This document shows, in pieces, positions 7,333 through 15,002 of a stretch of DNA of 46,641 bases. Under the pieces are notes generated by a model. That model made no database searches. It saw only the letters and a list, made by a program, of their open reading frames with translations, and was not told where the DNA came from. Position numbers and translations under genes: made by a program. Source of the DNA: CAZZNQ01 sp964655775 (GTDB lineage: Bacteria > Planctomycetota > Brocadiia > SM23-32); NCBI GenBank assembly GCA_964655775.1, contig CAZZNQ010000024.1:1-46641 (forward strand). The letters run 5' to 3'. Numbering within the stretch: position 1 is the first letter of the stretch; each line of letters opens with the position of its first letter.

Positions 7333-8286
7333 TTAATCATTTTTAAGTAAGGACTTAGGATAATCATCCGGATCGATCAACACGTTCTTCGGCTTCACGG
7401 CGAAGCCCTTCTTCGCCGCGGCAACGGCGCCCGAAGCAAGCAGGGCTTCCCCGGTTCCGACAAGCTCCCCTCGCACAGTCATCAGGGCGACTGTATCGCC
7501 CGCCTCGAAGTCGTCCAGCTCACACACCCCGGGCACGGCCAGCGGGTAGCCGGTGCCCACGCTGTGCACCGCGCCGTCGTCCATCACCACCAGGGGGAGA
7601 AGGCGCGCGACTGCTTCCTCCACCGGCAACACCAGGTCGATCGCACCGCCGGGCGGCCCCGATTGCCCAGTCGCCTGCTCAAGTTGCCCCAACGTTACGG
7701 ATTCCGATACCTCGAAGTGCCCACTGCGTGTCCGGCGCAGGCCCGCCATGTGGGCCCCACTGCCAAGGGCTTCGCCCAGGTCATGCACCAGCTTGCGCAC
7801 GTAGGTGCCTCCCTCGCAGCTGACGCTGAACTCGATCCGGCGTCCGGCGCGGGCCAGCACCTCGAACCGGTAGACGCGCCGCCGGCGGACCCGCCGCTTC
7901 ACGCGGCTGCGACGCGGGGGGAGTTGCTCGATCACGCCCAGAAACCCCTGCATCGCGTGGACCAGTTCCTCGTCGGCCACGTCGCCGTGGAGCTGCATCG
8001 TGCCCTCATAGGTCTTGTCGCTTCCCAGGAACAGCCCCGCCACCTTTGTGCTTCTGCCCAACAGCACGGGCAGCAGACCGGTGACCTTCGGATCCAGCGT
8101 ACCCCCATGGCCCACCTTGCTCCCCCCCAGAAGAACGCGGACGCGTTCCGCCGCGGCCCGCGAAGTAGGGCCCGACGGCTTGTCCAACAGCACGATGCCC
8201 CTCTCCACGTGCTCCTCCGGCGTCCGGTCCTGCGGAGGGCGGCCGAGGGTAGACGCGCGGCACTGCCTCAGGATGTGCCTGGACAC
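7333..8286 (-). CDS. tRNA/rRNA pseudouridine synthase of the archaeal/eukaryotic Cbf5 type with PUA domain
   Basis: A 317-residue TruB/Cbf5-superfamily enzyme; the catalytic aspartate is Asp65 in GHGGTLDPKVTG. The details match archaeal Cbf5 rather than bacterial TruB: an N-terminal RPPQDRTPEEHVERG lead-in, DKPSGPTS (35-42), GGTLDPKVTG where TruB has TGTLDPLATG, LHGDV (99-103), QLPPRRSRVKRRVRRR (121-136), and GAHMAGLRRTRSG (177-189). The C-terminal PUA domain (about 228-312) has LAVPGVCEL, GDTVALMT and GELVGTGEAL. TruB normally makes psi55 in tRNA; Cbf5 can do this without a guide or act in H/ACA RNPs. GTG 8286 is chosen because AGGGGA lies about seven bases upstream and it avoids the DUF362 gene, which ends at 8333. 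No Nop10, Gar1 or L7Ae gene is in the window. Confidence 0.9.
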   Translation of the reverse strand: MSRHILRQCRASTLGRPPQDRTPEEHVERGIVLLDKPSGPTSRAAAERVRVLLGGSKVGHGGTLDPKVTGLLPVLLGRSTKVAGLFLGSDKTYEGTMQLHGDVADEELVHAMQGFLGVIEQLPPRRSRVKRRVRRRRVYRFEVLARAGRRIEFSVSCEGGTYVRKLVHDLGEALGSGAHMAGLRRTRSGHFEVSESVTLGQLEQATGQSGPPGGAIDLVLPVEEAVARLLPLVVMDDGAVHSVGTGYPLAVPGVCELDDFEAGDTVALMTVRGELVGTGEALLASGAVAAAKKGFAVKPKNVLIDPDDYPKSLLKND

Positions 8287-8332
8287 CGGAGTTCCCCTAT
8301 CGGCCCCCGAGAACAGACGGCGGGATGCCGTC

Positions 8333-9400
8333 TCATACGCGCACAAGCTCGTACTCGCGGCTACCAAGCCCGATGCTCTCGGCATGGGCGAACTGCGCGA
8401 CGTAGTTCTTGTCGGGCCAGCGCTCCTCAAACAGGTCGGAACCGTGCGCCTCGTTTATCAGGTCGGCACTGGCCTGGTCGACGGCCACCGGATCGCGGCC
8501 CGCCACGATCCCCACGTCCGGACAGATCACCTCGCTGTCCTCGCCGATGCAGTTACAGTCCAGCGTCACCCTATGGAGGAAGCTGATAAAACCGGTGCTG
8601 GCCAGCCTATGGCGCAGAATGCCGTAAGCGTATTCGGCCAGTTTCTCGTTGAAGACCTCGGGCGGCTCGTCCCATGAGAAGCCAACAGCGCCCACCGGGC
8701 ACACGGCCACGCACTCGCCGCAGCCGATGCAGCGGTCGTAGTGTATGGTCGCCACGTCCTCCATCTCGATGGCGTCCTGCGGGCACCAACGCTCGCAGGT
8801 GCCGCAGTTGATGCACTTCGCTTCCTCAACGTGCGGTCTTCCGGCGCTATGCTGTCGCAGCTTCCCGGCGCGGGATGCCAGCCCCATAGCCACGTTCTTG
8901 ATGGCGCCGCCGAATCCCGCCAGCACGTGGCCGGTGACGTGCGTAACGATCATGGCGGCGGGGATGTGCGTGAAATCACCGGCTACGGCCACCGTCTCGA
9001 AATGCTTCAGGTCCACCCGCTCCTCCATGTGCAGGTGGCCGCGCAGCCCGTCCACGAAAAGCAGCGGACAGCCCATCCGCTCGGGTCCGAACCCGTGCTC
9101 GACGGCGAGGTTGAAGTGGTCGATCGAGTTCGACCTCTGGCCGCGATAAAGCGTCGACGTCTCCACCAGGCACGCTTCGCCGCCGCACGCCTTAACGGCG
9201 TCCACCACCGTCTTGACGACCGCCGGAGGCACGTAGCTACAGTTGCCGCGCTCCCCGAAATGTGTCTTGACCGCGGTGAATCCCCCCTCGGGAACGGCGC
9301 TACCCAGGCCGGATGCCTCGAAGATTGCCTTCGTTCTCCCACAGATATCCTGCTCGGAAGTCTCGCCCTCAAACGGCGCGAAAAAGACCTGACTGGCCAC
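8333..9400 (-). CDS. DUF362 domain protein with two 4Fe-4S ferredoxin clusters
   Basis: A 355-residue cytoplasmic iron-sulfur protein. The N-terminal half is DUF362, with VKTHFGERGNCSYVPP and FGGAIKNVAMGLASRAGK. A 2[4Fe-4S] ferredoxin insert at about 200-240 carries two complete motifs, CINCGTCERWCP and CIGCGECVAVCP, and the domain resumes with GIVAGRDPVAVDQASADL. DUF362 proteins are widespread in anaerobes; their reaction is unknown, though electron transfer is implied by the clusters. The start is GTG at 9400, with GAGG eight bases upstream. It probably heads the transcript continuing into the Cbf5-like gene 46 bases downstream, though no functional link is apparent. Confidence 0.88.
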   Translation of the reverse strand: MASQVFFAPFEGETSEQDICGRTKAIFEASGLGSAVPEGGFTAVKTHFGERGNCSYVPPAVVKTVVDAVKACGGEACLVETSTLYRGQRSNSIDHFNLAVEHGFGPERMGCPLLFVDGLRGHLHMEERVDLKHFETVAVAGDFTHIPAAMIVTHVTGHVLAGFGGAIKNVAMGLASRAGKLRQHSAGRPHVEEAKCINCGTCERWCPQDAIEMEDVATIHYDRCIGCGECVAVCPVGAVGFSWDEPPEVFNEKLAEYAYGILRHRLASTGFISFLHRVTLDCNCIGEDSEVICPDVGIVAGRDPVAVDQASADLINEAHGSDLFEERWPDKNYVAQFAHAESIGLGSREYELVRV

Positions 9401-9455
9401 GGACCGATCCTCTCATCCAGACGACGCAGAAGCGGCAAAAGAACGCAGGAACAGA

Positions 9456-9542
9456 TGGTGCCAGAGGCGGGATTTGAACCCGCACGGGCTCTCGCCCATC
9501 GGTTTTTGAGACCGACGCGTATGCCTGTTCCGCCACTCTGGC
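9456..9542 (-). tRNA. tRNA-Leu (anticodon CAA)
   Basis: Read on the minus strand, the acceptor stem GCCAGAG pairs with CTCTGGC, followed by discriminator A and an encoded CCA. The anticodon arm is TCGGT-CTCAAAA-ACCGA, giving CAA for the UUG codon. A long variable arm (class II) and a GGTTCAAATCC T-loop are present. Total length is 87 nt including CCA. Confidence 0.95.
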
Positions 9543-9964
9543 ACCGCCGAAAACACACGCTCACGGTAGTGAGTGGCTCCACCGCGTAGCCAACACTGTA
9601 GTCAGCCGCAGCGACAAAGTCAAGGCAGCGCGACCGCCCGGCCGGGGCTTCTAAAGGGCATTCCGGATTTGCGGGAAAACTGGTATTGACAACGCCCGGG
9701 AATAGGTGATACTGATCTGTACTTGAGTTGCCTTAAACCATTGGCCGACGGCGCTCCTGGGGGTCTTGACCACAGCGTTGCGGTAGCCGATTATTCCCTT
9801 CCCTCACTCCGGCAGGAGGATACGGAACGGCTGTACTCGGGCGGACGTTAGAGGACAACGTGCGGGACGTAGCGAGCAACCATGTGGATGGTATCCACGG
9901 ATTTTCAGGAATAGGAAGGCCGGCCCACAAGGCGGCCGATCAATGCGAAGGCAAGAACGAAAAG
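9543..9964. other. Intergenic region and leader of the aminomutase cassette
   Basis: It holds the divergent upstream sides of tRNA-Leu and the kamA-like gene. A promoter is visible at 9686-9715. A GTG at 9860 with GAGG five bases upstream could start the aminomutase frame earlier. A small perfect hairpin, GTGGAT-GGT-ATCCAC, lies near 9884-9898. I recognise no riboswitch and no other gene. Confidence 0.4.
9686..9715 (+). promoter_or_regulatory. Likely sigma-70 promoter of the aminomutase cassette
   Basis: There is a consensus -35 TTGACA at 9686-9691, with TACTGA at 9710-9715 (spacing 18) or GATACT two bases earlier as the -10. The -35 is perfect; the -10 is moderate. Confidence 0.5.
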
Positions 9965-11368
9965 ATGAAGCATTCCACAGGAGTGCCCGAGAATGAGGAC
10001 TCCGACGACAAGCCTCCATCGCGTAACGATGGTGGCACCCGCGGCCCCGAATCCAGACACAATGGAAGCATGGGCCTTGCCGAGCTGATGGAGCGGTCCG
10101 AGTGGAACGACTGGCGCTGGCAGATGCGCAACCGCATCCGCAGCGTCGCCCACCTCAAGCAGATCTTTCCCGACCTGCCGGTCTCTGCCGGCATGGCAGC
10201 GGCAGCGGGACGCTTCCCACTGGCCGTCACGCCCTACTACGTCTCCCTGATTCGCGAAGCCGCGAGCACCGACCCGGTCTACCAGATGTGCGTGCCGCAG
10301 GACTGCGAGTGCTACGACCCGCAGCACTTAGGCGACGACCCCCTGGCCGAGGACGAGGACATGCCGGTGCCCGGGCTGGTGCACCGGTATGCGGATCGGG
10401 CCCTGCTGCTCGCCACGAGCGTGTGCGGATCGTACTGCCGGCATTGCACGCGCAAACGCGTGGCCGGGCAGCGAGAGTGCACTATCGCCACCCCCCAACT
10501 TCGGCGCATCAGGACTTACCTGGCCGCCCATCCCGAGATACACGACGTGATCGTCTCCGGTGGCGACCCGTTCACGATGCGCACGGGCGCCCTCGAACGC
10601 GTTCTGGCTACGGTGCGCAGCGTTCCTACGGTCGAAGTCGTCCGGATCGGAACGCGTTGTCCCGTGGTGATACCTATGCGGGTGACCGAGGAACTGGTCG
10701 CGATGCTGCGACGCTTTCACCCCATCTACGTCAATATGCACTTCAACCATCCGACCGAGCTGACGCCCGACGCGAGCGCGGCCTGCGCACGGCTGGCCGA
10801 TGCCGGCATCCCGCTGGGCAATCAGTCCGTGTTGCTGAGGGGTGTGAATGACGATCCCCTGCTCCTGGAACGGCTCTTCCGGGGCCTGCTGCGGATGCGC
10901 GTGCGGCCCTACTATCTGTTCCAGTGCGATCTGGTGCGCGGCGTCGAGCACTTCCGCACCCCGCTGTCCCGCGGCATCGAGATCATGGAGTACCTGCGAG
11001 GGCGACTGAGCGGGCTGGCTATCCCGACCTTTGTCGTCGATGCGCCGTCCGGCGGCGGAAAGATACCCGTGCTGCCGAACTACATCGTGTCCATGAGCCC
11101 TACACACACAGTGCTGCGCAACTTCGAGGGCATGCTGGTAGCCTATCCGGAACCGGCGGACACCGTGGCAATCCTGGGCCAGACGCCGACGCCGCAAGCG
11201 TCCCATGCGCCGTCCGAGCCGGGAGTCTGGGGGCTTTCAACGGGCCAGAACGCGAAACTGGAGCCGGAACAGACGGCCCGCCGACGGCGGCGCGGCAACG
11301 ACCGCACCCGCCGGCCGGCGATGGCGGGACACGCGACTTCCGAGGCCGGTTCGGGTCCGTCACGCTGA
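9965..11368 (+). CDS. kamA: Lysine 2,3-aminomutase family radical SAM enzyme (KamA-like)
   Basis: Predicted to convert L-lysine to L-beta-lysine using a 4Fe-4S cluster, SAM and PLP. Numbered from ATG 9965 (467 residues), the SAM cluster cysteines are C154, C158 and C161 in CGSYCRHC, and the PLP lysine is K366 in SGGGK. Both aspartates known to bind the substrate amino group in clostridial KAM appear conserved (D322 in QCDL, D359 in VVDAP), which favours lysine over glutamate as substrate. The N-terminal EWNDWRWQMRNRI is typical of the family. The start is uncertain: GTG 9860 and ATG 10070 are alternatives. The clostridial C-terminal zinc-binding cysteines are absent; about 60 charged, low-complexity residues follow AYPEP instead. 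It leads a four-gene run with two ATP-grasp ligases. Confidence 0.88.
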   Translation: MKHSTGVPENEDSDDKPPSRNDGGTRGPESRHNGSMGLAELMERSEWNDWRWQMRNRIRSVAHLKQIFPDLPVSAGMAAAAGRFPLAVTPYYVSLIREAASTDPVYQMCVPQDCECYDPQHLGDDPLAEDEDMPVPGLVHRYADRALLLATSVCGSYCRHCTRKRVAGQRECTIATPQLRRIRTYLAAHPEIHDVIVSGGDPFTMRTGALERVLATVRSVPTVEVVRIGTRCPVVIPMRVTEELVAMLRRFHPIYVNMHFNHPTELTPDASAACARLADAGIPLGNQSVLLRGVNDDPLLLERLFRGLLRMRVRPYYLFQCDLVRGVEHFRTPLSRGIEIMEYLRGRLSGLAIPTFVVDAPSGGGKIPVLPNYIVSMSPTHTVLRNFEGMLVAYPEPADTVAILGQTPTPQASHAPSEPGVWGLSTGQNAKLEPEQTARRRRRGNDRTRRPAMAGHATSEAGSGPSR

Positions 11369-11406
11369 CCGGAGCGCAACCGAATCATGGAGGCACACGC
11401 CACACG

Positions 11407-12432
11407 ATGACGATGAACGTTGGCCTTGTCTACGACCTGCGCCGCGACTACCTCGCGCAGGGATTCACCGACGAGCAGGTAGCTGAGTTCGACTCGGAGG
11501 AGACTATTCAAGCGCTGGCCTCGGCGCTGGAGACACTCGGTTGCCATGTCGAAAGAATCGGCAACTTCCGCGCCCTGGCGGAGCGCCTTGTGGCCGGTCG
11601 GCAGTGGGACCTCGTGTTCAATATCGCCGAGGGCGTGGAAGGCCGAAGCCGTGAGGCCCAGGTCCCCGCGCTGCTGGAGGCCTACGGCGTCCCCTGCACG
11701 TTCTCCGATCCGCTGGTCTGCGCGCTGACGCTCGACAAGGCGATGACAAAGCGCATCGTCGGTGCGGCAGGTCTGCCCACTCCCCGTTTCCACCTCGTGG
11801 AGACGCCGAGCGACGTGCACGACGTCGAGCTGCGCTATCCACTGTTCGCGAAGCCCGTCGCGGAAGGTACCGGCAAGGGAATCGACGGCCGGTCCCGCGT
11901 CGGATCCCCGTCCGAGTTGTCCGCCGCCTGCGAGCGGCTCCTCACCGGATACGGCCAGCCGGTGCTCGTCGAGGAGTACCTACCCGGCCGCGAGTTCACA
12001 ACGGCGGTGTTGGGCACCGGATCGGAGGCGCGCGTTCTCGGATCGATGGAGGTCCGGCCGGCACCGGGAGTGACCGTCGCCGACTACTCCTACGAGATGA
12101 AAGAACGCTGCGAGACGCTGATCCAGTATGTACCGATGGAGCGCGGCGAGCTCAGGGCGGAGGTCGAAGATCTGGCCCTGCGCATCTACCGCCTCCTGGG
12201 CCTGCGCGATGCGGGGCGTATGGACTTCCGGCTCGACCGGAGGGGCAAGCCGTTCTTCCTGGAGGTGAACCCCCTGCCCGGCCTGCATCCGACCCACTCG
12301 GATCTCCCCATGATCGCGACCCAGGAGGGGATGACGTTCGTCGGCCTGATCGGCGCCATCGTGAACAGCTCCCTCGCGCGCCGGACCGAGGCCCGACCGG
12401 CGGACCGTCGGAAGGAGCCCATCCATGCCTGA
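11407..12432 (+). CDS. D-Ala-D-Ala ligase-like ATP-grasp enzyme
   Basis: A 341-residue ATP-grasp ligase of the Ddl type. Visible features are FNIAEGVEGRSREAQVPALLE (70-90), LDKAMTKRIV (109-118), the ATP-binding FAKPVAEGTGKGI (147-159), VEEYLPGREF (188-197) and the metal-binding EVNPLPGL (286-293). Ddl enzymes join two amino acids through an acyl phosphate. This protein is not next to cell-wall genes but sits 38 bases after a lysine 2,3-aminomutase, so a substrate other than D-alanine, such as beta-lysine, is inferred. The start is ATG 11407 (ATG 11413 possible), with GGAGG at 11389-11393. Its last eight bases overlap the start of the next ATP-grasp gene, so the two are translationally coupled. 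Confidence 0.85.
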   Translation: MTMNVGLVYDLRRDYLAQGFTDEQVAEFDSEETIQALASALETLGCHVERIGNFRALAERLVAGRQWDLVFNIAEGVEGRSREAQVPALLEAYGVPCTFSDPLVCALTLDKAMTKRIVGAAGLPTPRFHLVETPSDVHDVELRYPLFAKPVAEGTGKGIDGRSRVGSPSELSAACERLLTGYGQPVLVEEYLPGREFTTAVLGTGSEARVLGSMEVRPAPGVTVADYSYEMKERCETLIQYVPMERGELRAEVEDLALRIYRLLGLRDAGRMDFRLDRRGKPFFLEVNPLPGLHPTHSDLPMIATQEGMTFVGLIGAIVNSSLARRTEARPADRRKEPIHA

Positions 12433-14035
12433 GCCCCGCGGCGGCGTTCTCATTCTCTACAACGTCCCGCGGACCGCCGGTGAGGCCGCCGGTCTGCCCT
12501 GCGTGGAGTCCGACGCCGGAGTGTTGGAGGAGGTCGAGGCCGTCGGCCTGGCCCTTCGCGAGCTCTGCATCCCCTTCCGCAGCGCGGGCATCCGTTGCCT
12601 GACCGACCTGCCCGCTGAACTGTCGTGTTCACAGGAACGCACGGTCTTCAACCTCGTCGAGGCGCTCCGCGGTGACCCGAACGACCTCAACCTTGTCCCC
12701 TCCCTCTGTCGTGCATACGGCAAGGGCTGCACCGGCAGCGACACGCCGGCGCTCGTGGCCTGTCTGGACAAGTGGCGGACGAAGGCCGTGCTGCGCGCCG
12801 CGGGCGTAGCGGTGCCCGAAGCCGTGCTCATTGCAGACACACAGTCCAGACAGGACGCTCCATTTCCGGACGGTCCGGTCATTGTGAAGCCGGCCCTTGC
12901 CGATGCGAGCGAGGGGGTGGATGCAGACTCCGTCTTTGCCGGGCCGGATCGCCGGATGCACGAGCACATCGATCTGCTGCGGCGGCACTTCAGCGGCCCC
13001 ATCCTGGTCGAGAGGTACGTGGACGGACGCGAAATCAACGTCTCGATACTGGAAAGGCAGGGACGTCCTGAGGTCCTTGCCGTCGCCGAGATTGAATTCG
13101 CCGACTGGAGCCCGAACGCGCCCCGCATAGTCGGCTATCGTGCCAAGTGGCTGCCGGACGCCCCCGAATATGTGAATACGCTCCGCCGTATTCCGACGGA
13201 CCTGCCGGCCGCAGTGGAGGCATCGGTTCGTGACGCGGCACTGAGAAGCTGGCAGGCGCTGGGCTGCCGGGGCTACGCGCGCGCAGACCTACGCCTGGAC
13301 GCGGACCTGCAGCCCTGGGTATTGGAGGTGAACACAAACCCCGACATCTCCCCTGAAGGGGGATACCGAGCGGCGCTCGAAGCGGCGGGAGTGCCTTTTA
13401 CGTCGTTTGTGCGAACCGTTCTAAAGAACGCGCTGGGGCACGCCCGTGACTCGGCCGAGCCGGCCGCTCCTCCCCCGAGCGAATCGGTCTCTGGTGACGT
13501 CACCATGCGGTGGTCGAAACCGGGGGACCGTGGTAGTATCCTGGAAATGGCGGCGGCAACGCGTTCTTTCCGGCCCGACGAGCTGGAGGTGGCGCGAGAG
13601 GTGCTGGACGATGCCCTTCGGGAAGGCCCGGACGGTCACTACCAGTCCTATACGGCGCTGGTGGAGGGCCGACCCACCGGTTGGGCATGTTTTGGACCAA
13701 CCCCCTGCGCGATCGGGACGTACGACCTGTACTGGATCCTGGTCGCACCGGACCGGCAGGGGTGCGGCGTGGGGCGTGCGCTGATCGCGCTGGCCGAGGC
13801 GACCGCGGCGTCACGCGCCGGTCGACTGATGATTGCTGAGACCTCGGGCCGGGACTCGCATGGCGCGGCAAGGCGGTTCTATCGACGGGCCGGGTACGTT
13901 GCCGCCGCCCGACTGCCGGATTTCTACGGGCCCGGCGACGACAAAGTGATATTCACGAAAGACCTGAGCCTCGCGCCGACCGGAAGGCAACGCACCAGGC
14001 ATGCCGGCAAAAAAGCACACCAGCAAGTTGGGTGA
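12425..14035 (+). CDS. ATP-grasp ligase fused to a GNAT acetyltransferase
   Basis: A 536-residue two-domain protein. Residues 1 to about 345 are a second Ddl-like ATP-grasp enzyme with FNLVEAL, LDKWRTKAVLRAAGV, VIVKPALADASEG, LVERYVDGREINV and EVNTNPDISPEGG. Residues about 360-515 are a GNAT acetyltransferase with YWILVAPDRQGCGVGRALI as the acetyl-CoA pyrophosphate loop and an RRFYRRAGYV C-terminal motif. A Pro/Ser-rich linker joins them. The protein could ligate an amino acid and acetylate the product, or acetylate the substrate first. The gene overlaps its upstream neighbour by eight bases and its downstream neighbour by 35. The Lys/Arg-rich tail after the GNAT domain is probably an effect of the overlap. 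The substrates are unknown. Confidence 0.87.
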   Translation: MPEPRGGVLILYNVPRTAGEAAGLPCVESDAGVLEEVEAVGLALRELCIPFRSAGIRCLTDLPAELSCSQERTVFNLVEALRGDPNDLNLVPSLCRAYGKGCTGSDTPALVACLDKWRTKAVLRAAGVAVPEAVLIADTQSRQDAPFPDGPVIVKPALADASEGVDADSVFAGPDRRMHEHIDLLRRHFSGPILVERYVDGREINVSILERQGRPEVLAVAEIEFADWSPNAPRIVGYRAKWLPDAPEYVNTLRRIPTDLPAAVEASVRDAALRSWQALGCRGYARADLRLDADLQPWVLEVNTNPDISPEGGYRAALEAAGVPFTSFVRTVLKNALGHARDSAEPAAPPPSESVSGDVTMRWSKPGDRGSILEMAAATRSFRPDELEVAREVLDDALREGPDGHYQSYTALVEGRPTGWACFGPTPCAIGTYDLYWILVAPDRQGCGVGRALIALAEATAASRAGRLMIAETSGRDSHGAARRFYRRAGYVAAARLPDFYGPGDDKVIFTKDLSLAPTGRQRTRHAGKKAHQQVG

Positions 14036-14984
14036 ATCGCGCATTGACCAGGAGCAGTTCGCATTGCTCCACGAATGCGCGGAGGCCGGCAGCGCCGCCG
14101 CCTGGAATGAATGGCGCGAACGCAACCCCGACGAGGAGATCTGGCTTCAGGGAGCGCGCCTGGATTCGGTGCTGCCCCGGCCGGCCCTCCGAGGAATCAA
14201 CCTGCGCGGGGCGAATCTGGCTCGCAGCGGGCTGCGGGGTGCCGTGCTGGTGGGAGCCGACCTGCGCGACACGGTCCTGACCGGAGCTTCACTGCAGGGA
14301 GCTATCCTGGTTGACGCCGACTTGCGAGGCGCCTATCTGCAGGAGGCCGACATCCGTGGGACCAATCTCCGCAACGCCGATCTACGCGCAGCCCATTGCG
14401 CCTTCGCCAAGGTCGACGGGGAGACGCTGTTGTTCACTCACCGGATCGGTCCGGCGACGGATTTCACCGGGGTGTCGCTCGACAGCGCGCGCGTAGAGCC
14501 GGGCCTGAAGCAGTTGCTCGAGTACAACGTGCGCCGCAGGCGGTGGGAGGAATGGTACGGCCATCATCCGCTGCTGGGCCCTCCGACCCGGCTCTTCTGG
14601 ATCATGTGCGACTACGGCCACTCGACGTGGCGGATCGTGCTCTCCTTCGCCGTGCTGGCGATCGTCTACGCATTGGGCTACAAAGCCCTCCCGGAGACGG
14701 TTGTCGCCGTCTGGGCTTCCAGCCCCGCCGAACCCATGTCACTCAGCTACGCGCTGTATTTCTCCGTAGTCACGATGACCACGCTCGGGTTCGGCGACGT
14801 CTACGCCTCCCCACACAGCCTTCTGGGCCAGTTCCTGCTCAGTTCGCAGGTGATTCTGGGCTACGTGCTGCTGGGCGCACTGGTGACGCGGCTCTCCGTG
14901 CTGTTCACCGCAGGCGGTCCGTCCGCCTGGTACTACGAGGGCGAAAGACGACTGAAGAAACCGAGGCCGCCCTCCAGCAGTTGA
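14001..14984 (+). CDS. Pentapeptide-repeat potassium channel protein
   Basis: A 327-residue protein with two parts. Residues about 62-135 are roughly 14 pentapeptide repeats of the A(D/N)LxX type (INLRG, ANLAR, ADLRD, ADLRG and so on), forming a right-handed beta helix. Residues 205-303 are a two-helix ion channel: TM1 at about 211-229, a pore with TMTTLGFGD at 258-266, and TM2 at about 275-302. TLGFGD is a K+ selectivity filter of the GYG/GFG class. The soluble domain is expected on the cytoplasmic side. The gene overlaps the ATP-grasp/GNAT gene by 35 bases, so it is almost certainly in the same operon, tying K+ flux to whatever the cassette makes. It converges with the next minus-strand gene. 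Confidence 0.88.
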   Translation: MPAKKHTSKLGESRIDQEQFALLHECAEAGSAAAWNEWRERNPDEEIWLQGARLDSVLPRPALRGINLRGANLARSGLRGAVLVGADLRDTVLTGASLQGAILVDADLRGAYLQEADIRGTNLRNADLRAAHCAFAKVDGETLLFTHRIGPATDFTGVSLDSARVEPGLKQLLEYNVRRRRWEEWYGHHPLLGPPTRLFWIMCDYGHSTWRIVLSFAVLAIVYALGYKALPETVVAVWASSPAEPMSLSYALYFSVVTMTTLGFGDVYASPHSLLGQFLLSSQVILGYVLLGALVTRLSVLFTAGGPSAWYYEGERRLKKPRPPSSS

Positions 14985-15002
14985 GCGCTCTTTCGGCCGG
15001 CT

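Noticed and set aside
6065..7336. A plus-strand frame of 423 codons across hpf and the DUF502 gene
   Set aside because: It runs antisense through two genes with clear family motifs and has His/Arg-rich low-complexity composition.
9860..9964. GTG 9860 as the true kamA start
   Set aside because: A GAGG is present, but the added residues have no family counterpart; kept only as an alternative.
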